From Pseudomonas fluorescens NCIMB 11764 (lineage in GTDB: Bacteria > Pseudomonadota > Gammaproteobacteria > Pseudomonadales > Pseudomonadaceae): a DNA stretch of 64,000 nt. The notes under the pieces are model-generated. The model had not been told where the DNA came from. It did not search any database and saw only the letters and a program-made list of their open reading frames with translations. Below, piece after piece: positions 53,511 to 61,181 of the stretch. The stretch spans positions 4,794,001 through 4,858,000 of the forward strand of contig NZ_CP010945.1 in NCBI RefSeq assembly GCF_000293885.2, given 5' to 3'. The position numbers and the translations under genes are program-made. The first letter of the stretch is position 1. Each line of letters opens with the position of its first letter.

Positions 53511-53542
53511 CACGGGGGCTGATCGCGTGTTGTCAGGGTCGC

Positions 53543-53800
53543 TTAGCCGCCGCTGCACGCCGATCCCCAGACTTGATACGTCACGGTGTGACGCTGGCCC
53601 TGGGAATCGTCATACGTCAGTACCACGGGGACGATTCCGCAGGCATTACTGACATCGGTGATGCTGATGGTTTTGACGATATCAAGGGGCATTCCGGTCC
53701 GTGCAACCTCCTCAGCCGGTGCTGCCACGATGCTGCTGGAAACAATGGCAAACGTCAGAGCTATCACCGGTTTGGAAAAGTTCTCCAATAAGCGGTTCAT
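53543..53800 (-). CDS. DUF2790 family small secreted protein (copy 3, RclB-like position)
   Basis: 85 aa: N-terminal signal-like ENFSKPVIALTFAIVSSSIVAAPAEE, then GMPLDIVKTISI, the Cys in SNACGIVPVVLTYDDSQGQ and the terminal VWGSACSGG. The ATG overlaps the stop of the DUF417 gene by 4 bases. In E. coli the rcl operon holds a small periplasmic protein, RclB, next to RclC; this gene takes that place. Identity with RclB is by position and size, not tested. Confidence 0.82.
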   Translation of the reverse strand: MNRLLENFSKPVIALTFAIVSSSIVAAPAEEVARTGMPLDIVKTISITDVSNACGIVPVVLTYDDSQGQRHTVTYQVWGSACSGG

Positions 53801-54372
53801 GCGTGACTTTCCCGCAGCAGATTGCGAGCGGAGTCGGCCATCACGGCAAGAGAGCCGGCCAGCATCAGTACGTCTTTGAGCACCAGGCGACCGCCACCGG
53901 ACAGGTAGGGAAAACCGTGTTGAGCATCGCCCAGAGCCCCCACCCAGGCTTCGGGCGTAGTGATCAGAAAGCTCAAAGTCACCAGCGGCGTACCGAAGGC
54001 CAGCGCACCACCGAGCAAGCCGGTGCGTCGTGAGATCGGGTTGGACAGCACCAACAAGCCAATCAGGAGTTCGACAATGCCCAACCCCGTCGAGAATCCG
54101 TAAGTGTTGTTGCCTGTCTGCCACGCGCGCTTCTCCACGTTCAGTTCACCTTCATGTGTCAGGTGAGCCTTGTACTCTTGGGGGTGTTCGTAGAAGAACG
54201 ACATGAAGGGACTGTTGGCCACAAACGGTGTGATGCTATCGGCCTCGTATGGGACGAATTTGAGCGCGCCGATCCACAGGAAAACGATGCCGATTGCCAG
54301 TCGCATGAGCGAAGCGCCAAAGGTGTCCACTTTGCTGAGGAACCGTAACCAGGTTGTAAATGAGGTGAGCAT
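53797..54372 (-). CDS. rclC: DUF417 family inner-membrane protein (RclC-like)
   Basis: 191 aa with about four membrane helices: LMRLAIGIVFLWIGALKFVPYEAD at 20-45 is the DUF417 signature, NTYGFSTGLGIVELLIGLLVL and GALAFGTPLVTLSFLITTPE follow, and the last part is LVLKDVLMLAGSLAVMAD. RclC protects E. coli from hypochlorous acid. ATG 54372 follows GGAGAAG. It lies with DUF2790 in a two-gene transcript, after a terminator that ends the AhpD-like gene. Confidence 0.87.
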   Translation of the reverse strand: MLTSFTTWLRFLSKVDTFGASLMRLAIGIVFLWIGALKFVPYEADSITPFVANSPFMSFFYEHPQEYKAHLTHEGELNVEKRAWQTGNNTYGFSTGLGIVELLIGLLVLSNPISRRTGLLGGALAFGTPLVTLSFLITTPEAWVGALGDAQHGFPYLSGGGRLVLKDVLMLAGSLAVMADSARNLLRESHA

Positions 54373-54493
54373 GGGACTTCTCCAGAACATTGAATGTGGA
54401 GCCAGTCTGCTGGTTTTGAGACCCGTGCTTTTGTTCGTCATGCTCAAGTTGTTGCTTGATCGTCTCAACGTGACCTTCACGTTTCAATGACGT

Positions 54494-54524
54494 AAAAAAA
54501 CCTCGGCACTTTGTAGTACCGAGG
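54494..54524 (-). terminator. Rho-independent terminator after the AhpD-like gene
   Basis: On the minus strand CCTCGGTAC pairs with GTGCCGAGG (one G-T pair) around a 6-nt loop and is followed by seven T. It separates this gene from the DUF417-DUF2790 pair, implying separate or attenuated expression. Confidence 0.9.
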
Positions 54525-54545
54525 CTGCTTGGACGCGATGTCAGG

Positions 54546-54887
54546 CTAGTTTTTCAGCGCATCAAACGCTTCGAGCGTGCGTAGCGAATAGATGTAAGCA
54601 GCGCCCGCGTTCATCGAGATAGCCGTGGCCAGGGTCGCAGCCACCTCTTCGCGGCTCGCGCCTGCCTTGATCGCTGAGTTCGTATGTGCGGCGATACAAC
54701 CATCGCAACGAGTAGTGACAGCGACGGCGATCGAGATCAACTCGCGTGTCTTGACATCAAGCACATCGTTTTCGGCAGCGGCTTCACCGAGTGCCATGTA
54801 GGCTTTGACCATCTTGGGGTTGCTCTTGCCCAGTGCGCCGAAGGCTTTCTGGATAGTGGGCAATAATTCGGACCAATTATTGAACAT
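54546..54887 (-). CDS. AhpD-like carboxymuconolactone-decarboxylase family protein (RclX-like)
   Basis: 113 aa helical CMD fold with the redox site C61-D-G-C64 and H68 (TTRCDGCIAAHTNSA), the AhpD arrangement CxxCxxxH. Such proteins reduce peroxides or oxidised thiols. In P. aeruginosa a gene of this type next to rclR (PA0565, rclX) responds to HOCl and HOSCN. Here it is divergent from the AraC regulator at 54999. It is not a true decarboxylase of the beta-ketoadipate pathway. Confidence 0.85.
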   Translation of the reverse strand: MFNNWSELLPTIQKAFGALGKSNPKMVKAYMALGEAAAENDVLDVKTRELISIAVAVTTRCDGCIAAHTNSAIKAGASREEVAATLATAISMNAGAAYIYSLRTLEAFDALKN

Positions 54888-54998
54888 AGCGTAAATTCCT
54901 GAGCAGGTTGAGTGTACTGTTTCGACACACTCAGTTTTCTCCAGTGGCGCGATTCAGGTTTGTTCGATCGGCTCAGCTTTTATTGCGAAAGACTCAAA

Positions 54999-55895
54999 AT
55001 GAATTCAATCGATAAACTCATCAGCTTGGCCAACGTGCGCGGCAGCCTGGATTTGCGCTGCCAGTTCGAGGGGGATTGGGCTCGCGAGCATGAGCAGGAA
55101 GCCTTGGGCAAGGCGCCCTATCACATCGTGTTGGCCGGAGAGTGCCAGGTATATTTTCCAGATGGCGAGCGTGTTTCCATGAAGACCGGGGACATTTTGC
55201 TGCTTCCACGGGGCGTGCCGCATGTCATGCACAGCACAGGCAAAACCGTAGCGCCGACCGTGCCGTACGTTAGCGAAGGTGGTGTCGTGCCGATGCATCG
55301 TATTGGCGGGGCCAGTCGCGATTTCGACATGCTCTGTGGCGGGTTTCACTTCAATCGCACGTCACTGCTCTTCGCTGCGCTGCCCGAGTATCTGGTCATC
55401 CCGCCCACCGCCAGTGGGCAGCTACTTGCGCTGGTGGAGATGCTGCGTGGCGAAGCGGATGGCGACCAGGTCTGCTCCAGATTCATGCTCGACGCGCTAT
55501 CCCAGGCGCTGTTCACCTTAATCCTGCGAGCGCACCTGGCAAGCGATGGCCAGACCACTGGCTCATTGGCCTTGCTCAGCGACAAACGCCTCGGACGCGC
55601 CTGGCAGGCGATGCTGGCCGACCCTGCATTCGAGTGGACCGTTGAAGGGCTGGCGGAAATGGCGAGCATGTCCCGCGCAACGTTCCTGCGCGCATTTGCA
55701 CGTGTGGCTGGCGCGTCACCCTGGGTGCTGTTGACTCAGGTTCGTATGGAAATGGCGTTCAACCTGCTGAGCCATTCCCATCTGGGGCTGAGCGATATTG
55801 CCGTACAGGTCGGGTACCAATCGCAATCGGCCTTCAGCAAGAAATTCAAGGAGTTTTACGGCGAGGCGCCAGGCAAACTGCGTCGCGGGATTTAA
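54999..55895 (+). CDS. rclR: AraC-family regulator, RclR-like
   Basis: 298 aa. N-terminal cupin sensor (RclR/DUF6597-like) with C21 (DLRCQFEGDW), the position of the HOCl-sensing Cys in E. coli RclR, plus C49 and C113; the partner Cys at 89 of E. coli is not present (P89). His pair in PRGVPHVMHS (75, 78) could bind metal. C-terminal double HTH: GLAEMASMSRATFLRAFARVAGASP and DIAVQVGYQSQSAFSKKFKEFYG. Divergent from the AhpD-like gene. ATG at 54999 keeps C21 in register. Confidence 0.82.
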   Translation: MNSIDKLISLANVRGSLDLRCQFEGDWAREHEQEALGKAPYHIVLAGECQVYFPDGERVSMKTGDILLLPRGVPHVMHSTGKTVAPTVPYVSEGGVVPMHRIGGASRDFDMLCGGFHFNRTSLLFAALPEYLVIPPTASGQLLALVEMLRGEADGDQVCSRFMLDALSQALFTLILRAHLASDGQTTGSLALLSDKRLGRAWQAMLADPAFEWTVEGLAEMASMSRATFLRAFARVAGASPWVLLTQVRMEMAFNLLSHSHLGLSDIAVQVGYQSQSAFSKKFKEFYGEAPGKLRRGI

Positions 55896-56212
55896 TTCTA
55901 CGGCAGGTCCATCGGCGACACGGCGGTCACGATCTTCAAGGAAACCTCCCCCGGCCGTATGCCTCTTCGCGCCGCCCTGGCAACAGGATTGTGCTAGACC
56001 TTAGATATGATTGCGCTGGCGTCGAAGTCGTAGGGAGGCCGCATCCAATGGCGCCAGGTGATCAGCCATTTGCTCATCAATGACTTGCAGTCAATCACAG
56101 ATGCCACAGCAAGGCTTACCACCTTGTGCTCGAGCCTTTGACCATAGGGAGGTTCTGAGCGAGGAGACACCGCCGCTTTCCACTTGTCGTTACCTACCTG
56201 GGAGGAGCACAT
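55896..56212. other. 317-bp region containing a histidine-kinase tail
   Basis: Downstream of rclR and upstream of the second FixJ-type regulator. Apart from the kinase remnant at its end, nothing coding is seen. Confidence 0.5.
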
Positions 56213-56216
56213 GTGA
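56150..56216 (+). pseudogene. Histidine-kinase C-terminal remnant before FixJ copy 2
   Basis: One frame reads GDTAAFHLSLPTWEEHM then TGA, matching the end of the kinase at 35208-37046 (GEGAVFHLSFPSSNEE). The TGA overlaps the GTG of the response regulator just as in copy 1. All other kinase parts are missing. It shows that this regulator once had its own kinase. Confidence 0.7.
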
Positions 56217-56863
56217 GTCGAGATTCCCTCTCTGATTCGCCTCTGGATAACGGACCAATAGTCTTCGTTGTTGATGATGATGAGTCCGTGCGCATCGCAT
56301 TGAGCAGTCTTTTCCGCTCGATGGATGTGCGGGTCGAGACGTTCGCCTCCGCGGCCGAATTCATTCGCCGCCCCGACCCTCAAACACCGTGCTGCCTGGT
56401 GCTGGATGTCCGCCTACAAGGGTCCAGTGGCCTGGATGTCCAACGAGAGTTGCTTGAGTCAGCGAATAAGTTGCCCATCATCTTCATTTCCGGGCATGGC
56501 GACATCGCGATGTCTGTTAAAGCGATGAAGGCTGGCGCCCTGGACTTCCTGGTCAAACCGTTTCGCGACCAGGACCTTCTGGACGCAGTATCGGCTGCAC
56601 TCAGGACAGATACAAAGCGCCGCGAACTGGCCAAGGAGGATGCTGGATTGCATGCCTGTTACCAGTCACTGACTGCCCGGGAACGCGAAGTCATGGCTTA
56701 TGCCGTGAAGGGTCTGATGAATAAACAGATCGCCGGCGAGATCTGTATCAGTGAAGTCACTGTCAAAATTCACCGCGGGAACGCGATGAAAAAAATGAAG
56801 GCGAAGTCGTTTGCTGATCTGGTACGAATGGCTGAATCGCTAGGGATAGGAGGTAAGCACTGA
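56213..56863 (+). CDS. FixJ/NarL-type response regulator (copy 2)
   Basis: 216 aa. DDD at 21-23, phospho-acceptor D65 (CLVLDVRL), K in FLVKPFRDQD, and LuxR HTH from about 150 (LTAREREVMAYAVKGLMNKQIAGEI). Very close to the protein at 37043 in receiver and recognition helix. GTG start 5 bases after GGAGGAG. Its own kinase is reduced to a remnant, so it probably depends on the kinase at 35208. Confidence 0.92.
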   Translation: MSRDSLSDSPLDNGPIVFVVDDDESVRIALSSLFRSMDVRVETFASAAEFIRRPDPQTPCCLVLDVRLQGSSGLDVQRELLESANKLPIIFISGHGDIAMSVKAMKAGALDFLVKPFRDQDLLDAVSAALRTDTKRRELAKEDAGLHACYQSLTAREREVMAYAVKGLMNKQIAGEICISEVTVKIHRGNAMKKMKAKSFADLVRMAESLGIGGKH

Positions 56864-57334
56864 ATCAATTTAAGGCGTAAGTACTGTGTACTTGGAAGCA
56901 ATACGCTCTTGGAGTGCCAGGCAAATGCCTCTATGCACCTGCCCCACCGTCCGCCCCCTCTCTTATTACTCCCACTCATACTCACAAATCTCGCCCAGCT
57001 GAACGCCGACAAATTGTCCAGCAATTAAAAAATCAAAATCTCGCCGTCCGCCATTAATACTCAAGTATTAGCCGCTACCACTCACGCGCTAAAAAATTCG
57101 ACCTTATGTCGAAGTGCTTATCGGCTGCGACAGTCCTATCCTGTGTTCAAGCAAACGAAAACACCGAACGAGCAGACACCAGTGACAAAAGCAATCAGTC
57201 CCAATGCATACAGATCAATTCGGCGAACTTGAATGGAGGCTCAGACACTACCAACAGTTTTGACAATGATTACCGACTTCTAAAACAACACCAATCAATA
57301 TCATCCGTTACATTATCTCGACTGGAGAAACGCC
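56864..57334. other. 471-bp intergenic region upstream of second cyanase
   Basis: Contains the conserved element at 57057 and, near its end, ACTGGAGAAACGCC before ATG 57335. An open frame 57106-57357 overlaps the cyanase and has no support. Otherwise AT-rich. Confidence 0.5.
57057..57091. promoter_or_regulatory. Conserved element ATACTCAAGTATTAGCC, copy 2
   Basis: Identical over the 17-base core to 38288-38304 and then TACCACT-AC-C-CTA as in copy 1. It lies between the FixJ-type regulator and the second cyanase, the same relation as in the first module. Confidence 0.6.
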
Positions 57335-57802
57335 ATGACACAGTCACACGTTTATAACGAAGTCAGCATTGCATTGACGACCGAAATCCTGCAAGCCAAA
57401 GCCAGCAGAAACCTGTCATGGCAGGACCTGTCAAACGGTACCGGGCTGGGCCTGGCTTACGTTACTGCAGCCCTCTTGGGTCAGCAACCGCTGCCAGCTG
57501 ACGCAGCCAGAATCATCGGCCAAAAACTGGGCCTGAACTCCGAGAGCGTGGCTTTACTGCAAATCATTCCACTGCGTGGAAGTTTGTCAGGGGTCCCTAG
57601 TGATCCAACCATCTACCGTTTCTACGAGATGATCCAGATCTACGGAACGACGCTGAAAGCGCTGGTTCACGAGCAGTTCGGCGACGGCATTATCAGCGCA
57701 ATCAACTTCAAGCTGAATATGCAGAAAGTTGAAGATCCAGAGGGTGGCCACCGTGCAGTGATTACCCTTGACGGCAAGTTCCTGCCGCTACGTCCTTTCT
57801 GA
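57335..57802 (+). CDS. cynS: Cyanase (copy 2)
   Basis: 155 aa, complete. From [13 protein letters not shown] to the end it is identical to the cyanase at 41810 while the first 75 residues differ at many positions ([19 protein letters not shown] versus [19 protein letters not shown]). The DNA differs at many synonymous sites, so this is an old paralog under strong constraint. Catalytic Arg, Glu and Ser are present. GGAG ribosome binding site. It is followed by DUF2790 copy 4. Confidence 0.95.
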   Translation: MTQSHVYNEVSIALTTEILQAKASRNLSWQDLSNGTGLGLAYVTAALLGQQPLPADAARIIGQKLGLNSESVALLQIIPLRGSLSGVPSDPTIYRFYEMIQIYGTTLKALVHEQFGDGIISAINFKLNMQKVEDPEGGHRAVITLDGKFLPLRPF

Positions 57803-57888
57803 CGGTATAACAGGCACAACAGGCCGACGTGCGGGCCAATTAAAGCCCTCTCAACGAGCTCACATCCATTAAACCGGAGATCACTTTC

Positions 57889-58137
57889 ATGACTAAATTC
57901 CTGTTTTTCGTCTTGTCCGTTACGGCCTCATTATCGACATACACACAAGAAGCCAACGCAGATCCAACAGTTGACATATATAAATATGGAATGCATCTAG
58001 ACATTGCTAACGTGGTCAAAACCTCACTGGCAGCTGATGTCTGCGGACCCACACCAGTGCGGATGACATACAACGACTCTGACGGTGAAGTACACATCCT
58101 GGAATACCGCGTCATTGGCACCGGATGCACGAATTGA
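57889..58137 (+). CDS. DUF2790 family small secreted protein (copy 4)
   Basis: 82 aa with signal peptide MTKFLFFVLSVTASLSTYTQEANA, then YGMHLDIANVVKTS, Cys in AADVCGPTPVRMTYNDSDGE, and VIGTGC at the end. Most like copy 2 in the first cyn operon. It follows the second cyanase by 86 bases, repeating the cynS-DUF2790 order; no carbonic anhydrase follows here. Confidence 0.85.
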   Translation: MTKFLFFVLSVTASLSTYTQEANADPTVDIYKYGMHLDIANVVKTSLAADVCGPTPVRMTYNDSDGEVHILEYRVIGTGCTN

Positions 58138-58169
58138 GGTAACCATAGGAACGTGAGGATAATGAAAAT

Positions 58170-58195
58170 AAAAAACACCTCATTGGCGTTTTTTT
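58170..58195 (+). terminator. Terminator after second cyanase operon
   Basis: AAC-A-CC / GG-C-GTT hairpin with a 5-nt loop, one mismatch, followed by a T-run of seven, 33 bases after the DUF2790 stop. Confidence 0.65.
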
Positions 58196-58605
58196 GAAAA
58201 GTCACTGCTAGCACACCCAACGACCTGCGCATTACCTGCTCGCCATACCCGCGTTGCTGCGTGATACAAGAAAAGATCACTCTGGCGAAAGCGCCAGGCC
58301 AGTAAGAGGGCAATAGCCTTTCAGCGCTTAAACTTCGGCTGTTTCACCCAGTGAAATATTAGATTGTTCTTTTTGGTCGTTCTCACGCAATTGATAGAAG
58401 CAGACCATGATCCGCGCAGTCGATCGATTCGTTACAGGTATAGCTGTCTGTGCTCGAAGATCCGTGGACTTCTGGATGGCGCAAAAAAGTGTCTGAAACG
58501 CTCCATAGACGTTGCGCCAACGCCCTCCCCATGAAGGCGCAGACAGTTCTGCACCCGTTTCAAATTTACCTGACTGCGTCAATCTTCTATACACAGGAAC
58601 ATTCG
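58196..58605. other. 410-bp region without a recognised gene
   Basis: No family resemblance on either strand. It separates the second cyanase module from the hydrolase gene and presumably contains its promoter. Confidence 0.45.
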
Positions 58606-59382
58606 ATGAAACAGTTATTTGCAGGGCTTGCGCTCGCAGCAACAATGATCAGTTCGACCGCTGCATTGGCCGCTCCGATCAAACCAACCGTTGTGTTGGT
58701 GCACGGAGCCTTCGCCGACTCCAGCAGTTGGAACGGTGTGGTAAGAATTCTGGAAAAGGATGGATATCCGGTAATCGCGGCCTCCAACCCTCTTCGCTCG
58801 CTCAAGGGTGACGCACAGTCTGTCGCGGATGTGTTAGCGAGCATCAAGACTCCAATCGTCTTGGTCGGGCACTCTTATGGCGGTCCGGTCATCAGCGAAG
58901 CTGCCTATGGAAATGCCAACGTCAAAGCCTTGGTTTACGTCGCTGCTATTGCGCCCGAGGCAGGTGAGTCCACCGCAGACCTGGCGGGTCGCTTCCCAGG
59001 CAACACACTTGGCCCAACCTTGGCGCCACCGGTTGAATTGGCCGACGGTGGTAAAGACCTCTACATCCAACAGGACAAGTTTCACGATCAGTTCGCTGCG
59101 GATGTGTCGAACGCCGACGCCAAGGTGATGGCTGCGACCCAACGCCCTGTGACCGCAGAGGCGCTCAACGAAAAGTCGAGCGAGCCAGCGTGGAAAACCA
59201 TTCCTTCATGGTTCGTTTACGGTGACAAGGACAAGAACATCCCCGCGCAAGCCCAGGCGTTCATGGCTGAACGAGCGCATGCCAGACAGACCGTCGCGGT
59301 CAAAGGCGCGTCCCATGTCGTGATGGTGTCCAATCCGAAGATTGTTGCCAGCCTGATTGAAGCGGCTGCCACTGCCAAATGA
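58606..59382 (+). CDS. Secreted alpha/beta hydrolase
   Basis: 258 aa with a signal peptide (MKQLFAGLALAATMISSTAALA), oxyanion-type LVHGAFADSSSW, nucleophile S90 (VGHSYGG) and C-terminal H237 (GASHVVMVSNP). The mature protein resembles the EstC/methyl-esterase-like group of plant and bacterial hydrolases. Periplasmic. A remnant of its C-terminus is found at 47395-47544. Substrate unknown; it may cleave an ester or lactone. AGGA precedes ATG 58606. Confidence 0.87.
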   Translation: MKQLFAGLALAATMISSTAALAAPIKPTVVLVHGAFADSSSWNGVVRILEKDGYPVIAASNPLRSLKGDAQSVADVLASIKTPIVLVGHSYGGPVISEAAYGNANVKALVYVAAIAPEAGESTADLAGRFPGNTLGPTLAPPVELADGGKDLYIQQDKFHDQFAADVSNADAKVMAATQRPVTAEALNEKSSEPAWKTIPSWFVYGDKDKNIPAQAQAFMAERAHARQTVAVKGASHVVMVSNPKIVASLIEAAATAK

Positions 59383-59430
59383 CGATTGCCTGCAACCGTC
59401 AATGGAACGGTCGTGGCACTCGTTCAATCA

Positions 59431-59504
59431 GCATCTGGCCGAAAGGCCGGATGCACTTGCAGACCTTCGACAAGGTCGTCGACGAAACTGCGTACACTCA
59501 TCGT
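59431..59504 (-). pseudogene. LysR C-terminal remnant
   Basis: On the minus strand the frame reads MSVRSFVDDLVEGLQVHPAF, matching the end of the LysR protein at 47585 (MRVRSFVDHIVDGLREHPAM). Only this tail remains; the following gene starts at 59518. Confidence 0.8.
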
Positions 59505-59517
59505 TGGAGAATTTGTG

Positions 59518-60057
59518 ATGACTTCCAAATTGCTCGTTCTGACCGCGACCGCCAGTATTCTTTGCGGGCTAGCTTTCTCTATTGTTGCAAACGCTGATTC
59601 AACCCCCGGTACGGCCGCAGAGGGGTCGCCAGTGTTTGGGGTGACACTCCCACCGGGCTACCGGAACTGGCAATTTGTCAGCATTGCTCATGAAGAAGGT
59701 GATAAACCTGACATCCGTGTCATTCTGGGAAATGATGTCGCCATGAAAGCGTTCAGGGATGGGACACGGCCATTTCCAGATGGCACTGTCATCGCTCGAC
59801 TCGCTTATCAATATGAATCCTCCGCGCAAAACAACGCTGTGTTTGGTCGGGACCAATCTTTCATCGCGGGCGAGCCCACGAACGTCCAGATCGAAGTCAA
59901 AGACTCTAAGCGTTACGCCAATACAGGCGGATGGGGTTACGGGCAGTTTGAAAACGGCAAGCCCAATCCCAGTGAAAAGATCGTCAATGGCTGCTTCGCT
60001 TGCCATACGAAATTGCCCACTGCGACGGACCTGATATTCACAAAGTATTCCGAATAA
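59518..60057 (+). CDS. Cytochrome P460 family protein
   Basis: 179 aa with signal peptide (ASILCGLAFSIVANA) and a heme-binding C159-F-A-C162-H163 near the end (VNGCFACHTKLP). LPPGYRNWQFVSIAHEEG and PFPDGTVIARLAYQYESS fit the P460 beta-rich fold. In nitrifiers P460 oxidises hydroxylamine or NO; in Pseudomonas the role is unknown. Periplasmic. GGAGA precedes ATG 59518. Nitrogen intermediates from cyanate-derived ammonia are not expected here, so a detoxification role is a guess. Confidence 0.85.
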   Translation: MTSKLLVLTATASILCGLAFSIVANADSTPGTAAEGSPVFGVTLPPGYRNWQFVSIAHEEGDKPDIRVILGNDVAMKAFRDGTRPFPDGTVIARLAYQYESSAQNNAVFGRDQSFIAGEPTNVQIEVKDSKRYANTGGWGYGQFENGKPNPSEKIVNGCFACHTKLPTATDLIFTKYSE

Positions 60058-60146
60058 CTGGCCGTCGCTGGTGAACAACCGTCACTGGACGGGTGCCCAC
60101 CGATGCGAGTATTGCTTCAGTTATGCTGGCTCAATCGCCGTAGGCG

Positions 60147-61079
60147 TCAATCGGCACGGAAGTGTTGGCAGAGCGATTCTCGAAAATGCTCCAACAGAAA
60201 ATCGACGAACACCCGTGTTTTGGCCGGCAAAGATTTTTTGGAAGAGTAGTAAACCGAGACCACGCCCAGATCGACATACCAATCTGGCAATAATCGAATC
60301 AGCTCACCGCGTTGCAAGCGAGGCCAGGCGCGATCCAAGGGCAGCAGTGCGACACCTAGCCCCATCACAGCACAGCTGCATAGCGCTTCCGGGTCGTTCA
60401 TGATGGCTGCGGGTTTGAGATTGAGGTCGAACCGCCCTTCCCCAGCATCACGAAGCGTCCAGTTCAGCAAACGCCCTGAGTTGGTCGAACGCATTACGAT
60501 GCCATCAACCCCCTGCAACTCGCTGGGCGTAGTGGGCAGCGGCTTGCCTTCCAGCCATGACGGAGCAGCGACAGCCACGAGATGAAGTTTGGCGAGTTCT
60601 CGTGCCACAACGCCAGGTGACAATTCCATGCCGCCACCGATAGCGACATCAAACCCTTCACCTATCAAATCCACGCGTCGTATTTCTAAATGCCAATCTG
60701 GCACCACCGCGGGGTAACGCTGCATGAAGGTCTTGAGCAATGGCAATACATAATCGTAAGCCAAAGATGGTGACAAATTGACCCGCAATCGTCCTGCGGG
60801 GACTTCTCTGGCTTCGCTTATCTGATTGATGGCCCCCTGGAGGGTTTCGAGGCCTTCTGCGACCTGTTGGTAAAACAACTCTCCCGCTTCGGTGAGGGTG
60901 ATACTTCGCGTGCTGCGGTGGAACAACCGCGTACCCAGATTGGCTTCAAGGCGCGCCACATTCTTACTGACAGCGGCTGCGGAAATGCCCATGCGCCGTG
61001 CGGCTTCGGAAAAGCTGCTGGCTTCCGCGGCACGGGCGAAGGATTCTAGATTACCTAGAGTTTCCACGATCATCTCCAA
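60147..61079 (-). CDS. LysR-family regulator of the adjacent reductase
   Basis: 310 aa; HTH SFARAAEASSFSEAARRMGISAAAVSKNVARLE from about residue 10, full effector domain. It is divergent from the QorB-like gene at 61182, with a 102-base shared promoter, so autoregulation and control of that gene are likely. It resembles regulators of quinone or electrophile-induced reductases. Confidence 0.9.
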   Translation of the reverse strand: MEMIVETLGNLESFARAAEASSFSEAARRMGISAAAVSKNVARLEANLGTRLFHRSTRSITLTEAGELFYQQVAEGLETLQGAINQISEAREVPAGRLRVNLSPSLAYDYVLPLLKTFMQRYPAVVPDWHLEIRRVDLIGEGFDVAIGGGMELSPGVVARELAKLHLVAVAAPSWLEGKPLPTTPSELQGVDGIVMRSTNSGRLLNWTLRDAGEGRFDLNLKPAAIMNDPEALCSCAVMGLGVALLPLDRAWPRLQRGELIRLLPDWYVDLGVVSVYYSSKKSLPAKTRVFVDFLLEHFRESLCQHFRAD

Positions 61080-61181
61080 CTTTTGGTTGAAGCTGATTCT
61101 ACCTATTGAAGACTAATTTATCTTTTATGCTTTGGTCATGATGGGCTTCCTCCTGGTTATCAAGATTGGAAGCAAAGCATC

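Noticed and set aside
52998..53522. Plus-strand frame of 174 codons between gor and the Rcl-like genes
   Set aside because: Composition looks random, no family, and it covers a terminator hairpin and a minus-strand frame with a better ribosome binding site.
54546..54887. True 4-carboxymuconolactone decarboxylase of aromatic degradation
   Set aside because: The CxxCxxxH redox motif and the rclR/rclC neighbours indicate an AhpD-like stress protein.
57106..57357. Open frame of 83 codons beginning MSKCLSAATVLSCVQA upstream of cynS copy 2
   Set aside because: It overlaps the cyanase start, crosses the conserved regulatory stretch, has no ribosome binding site and no ordered family pattern.
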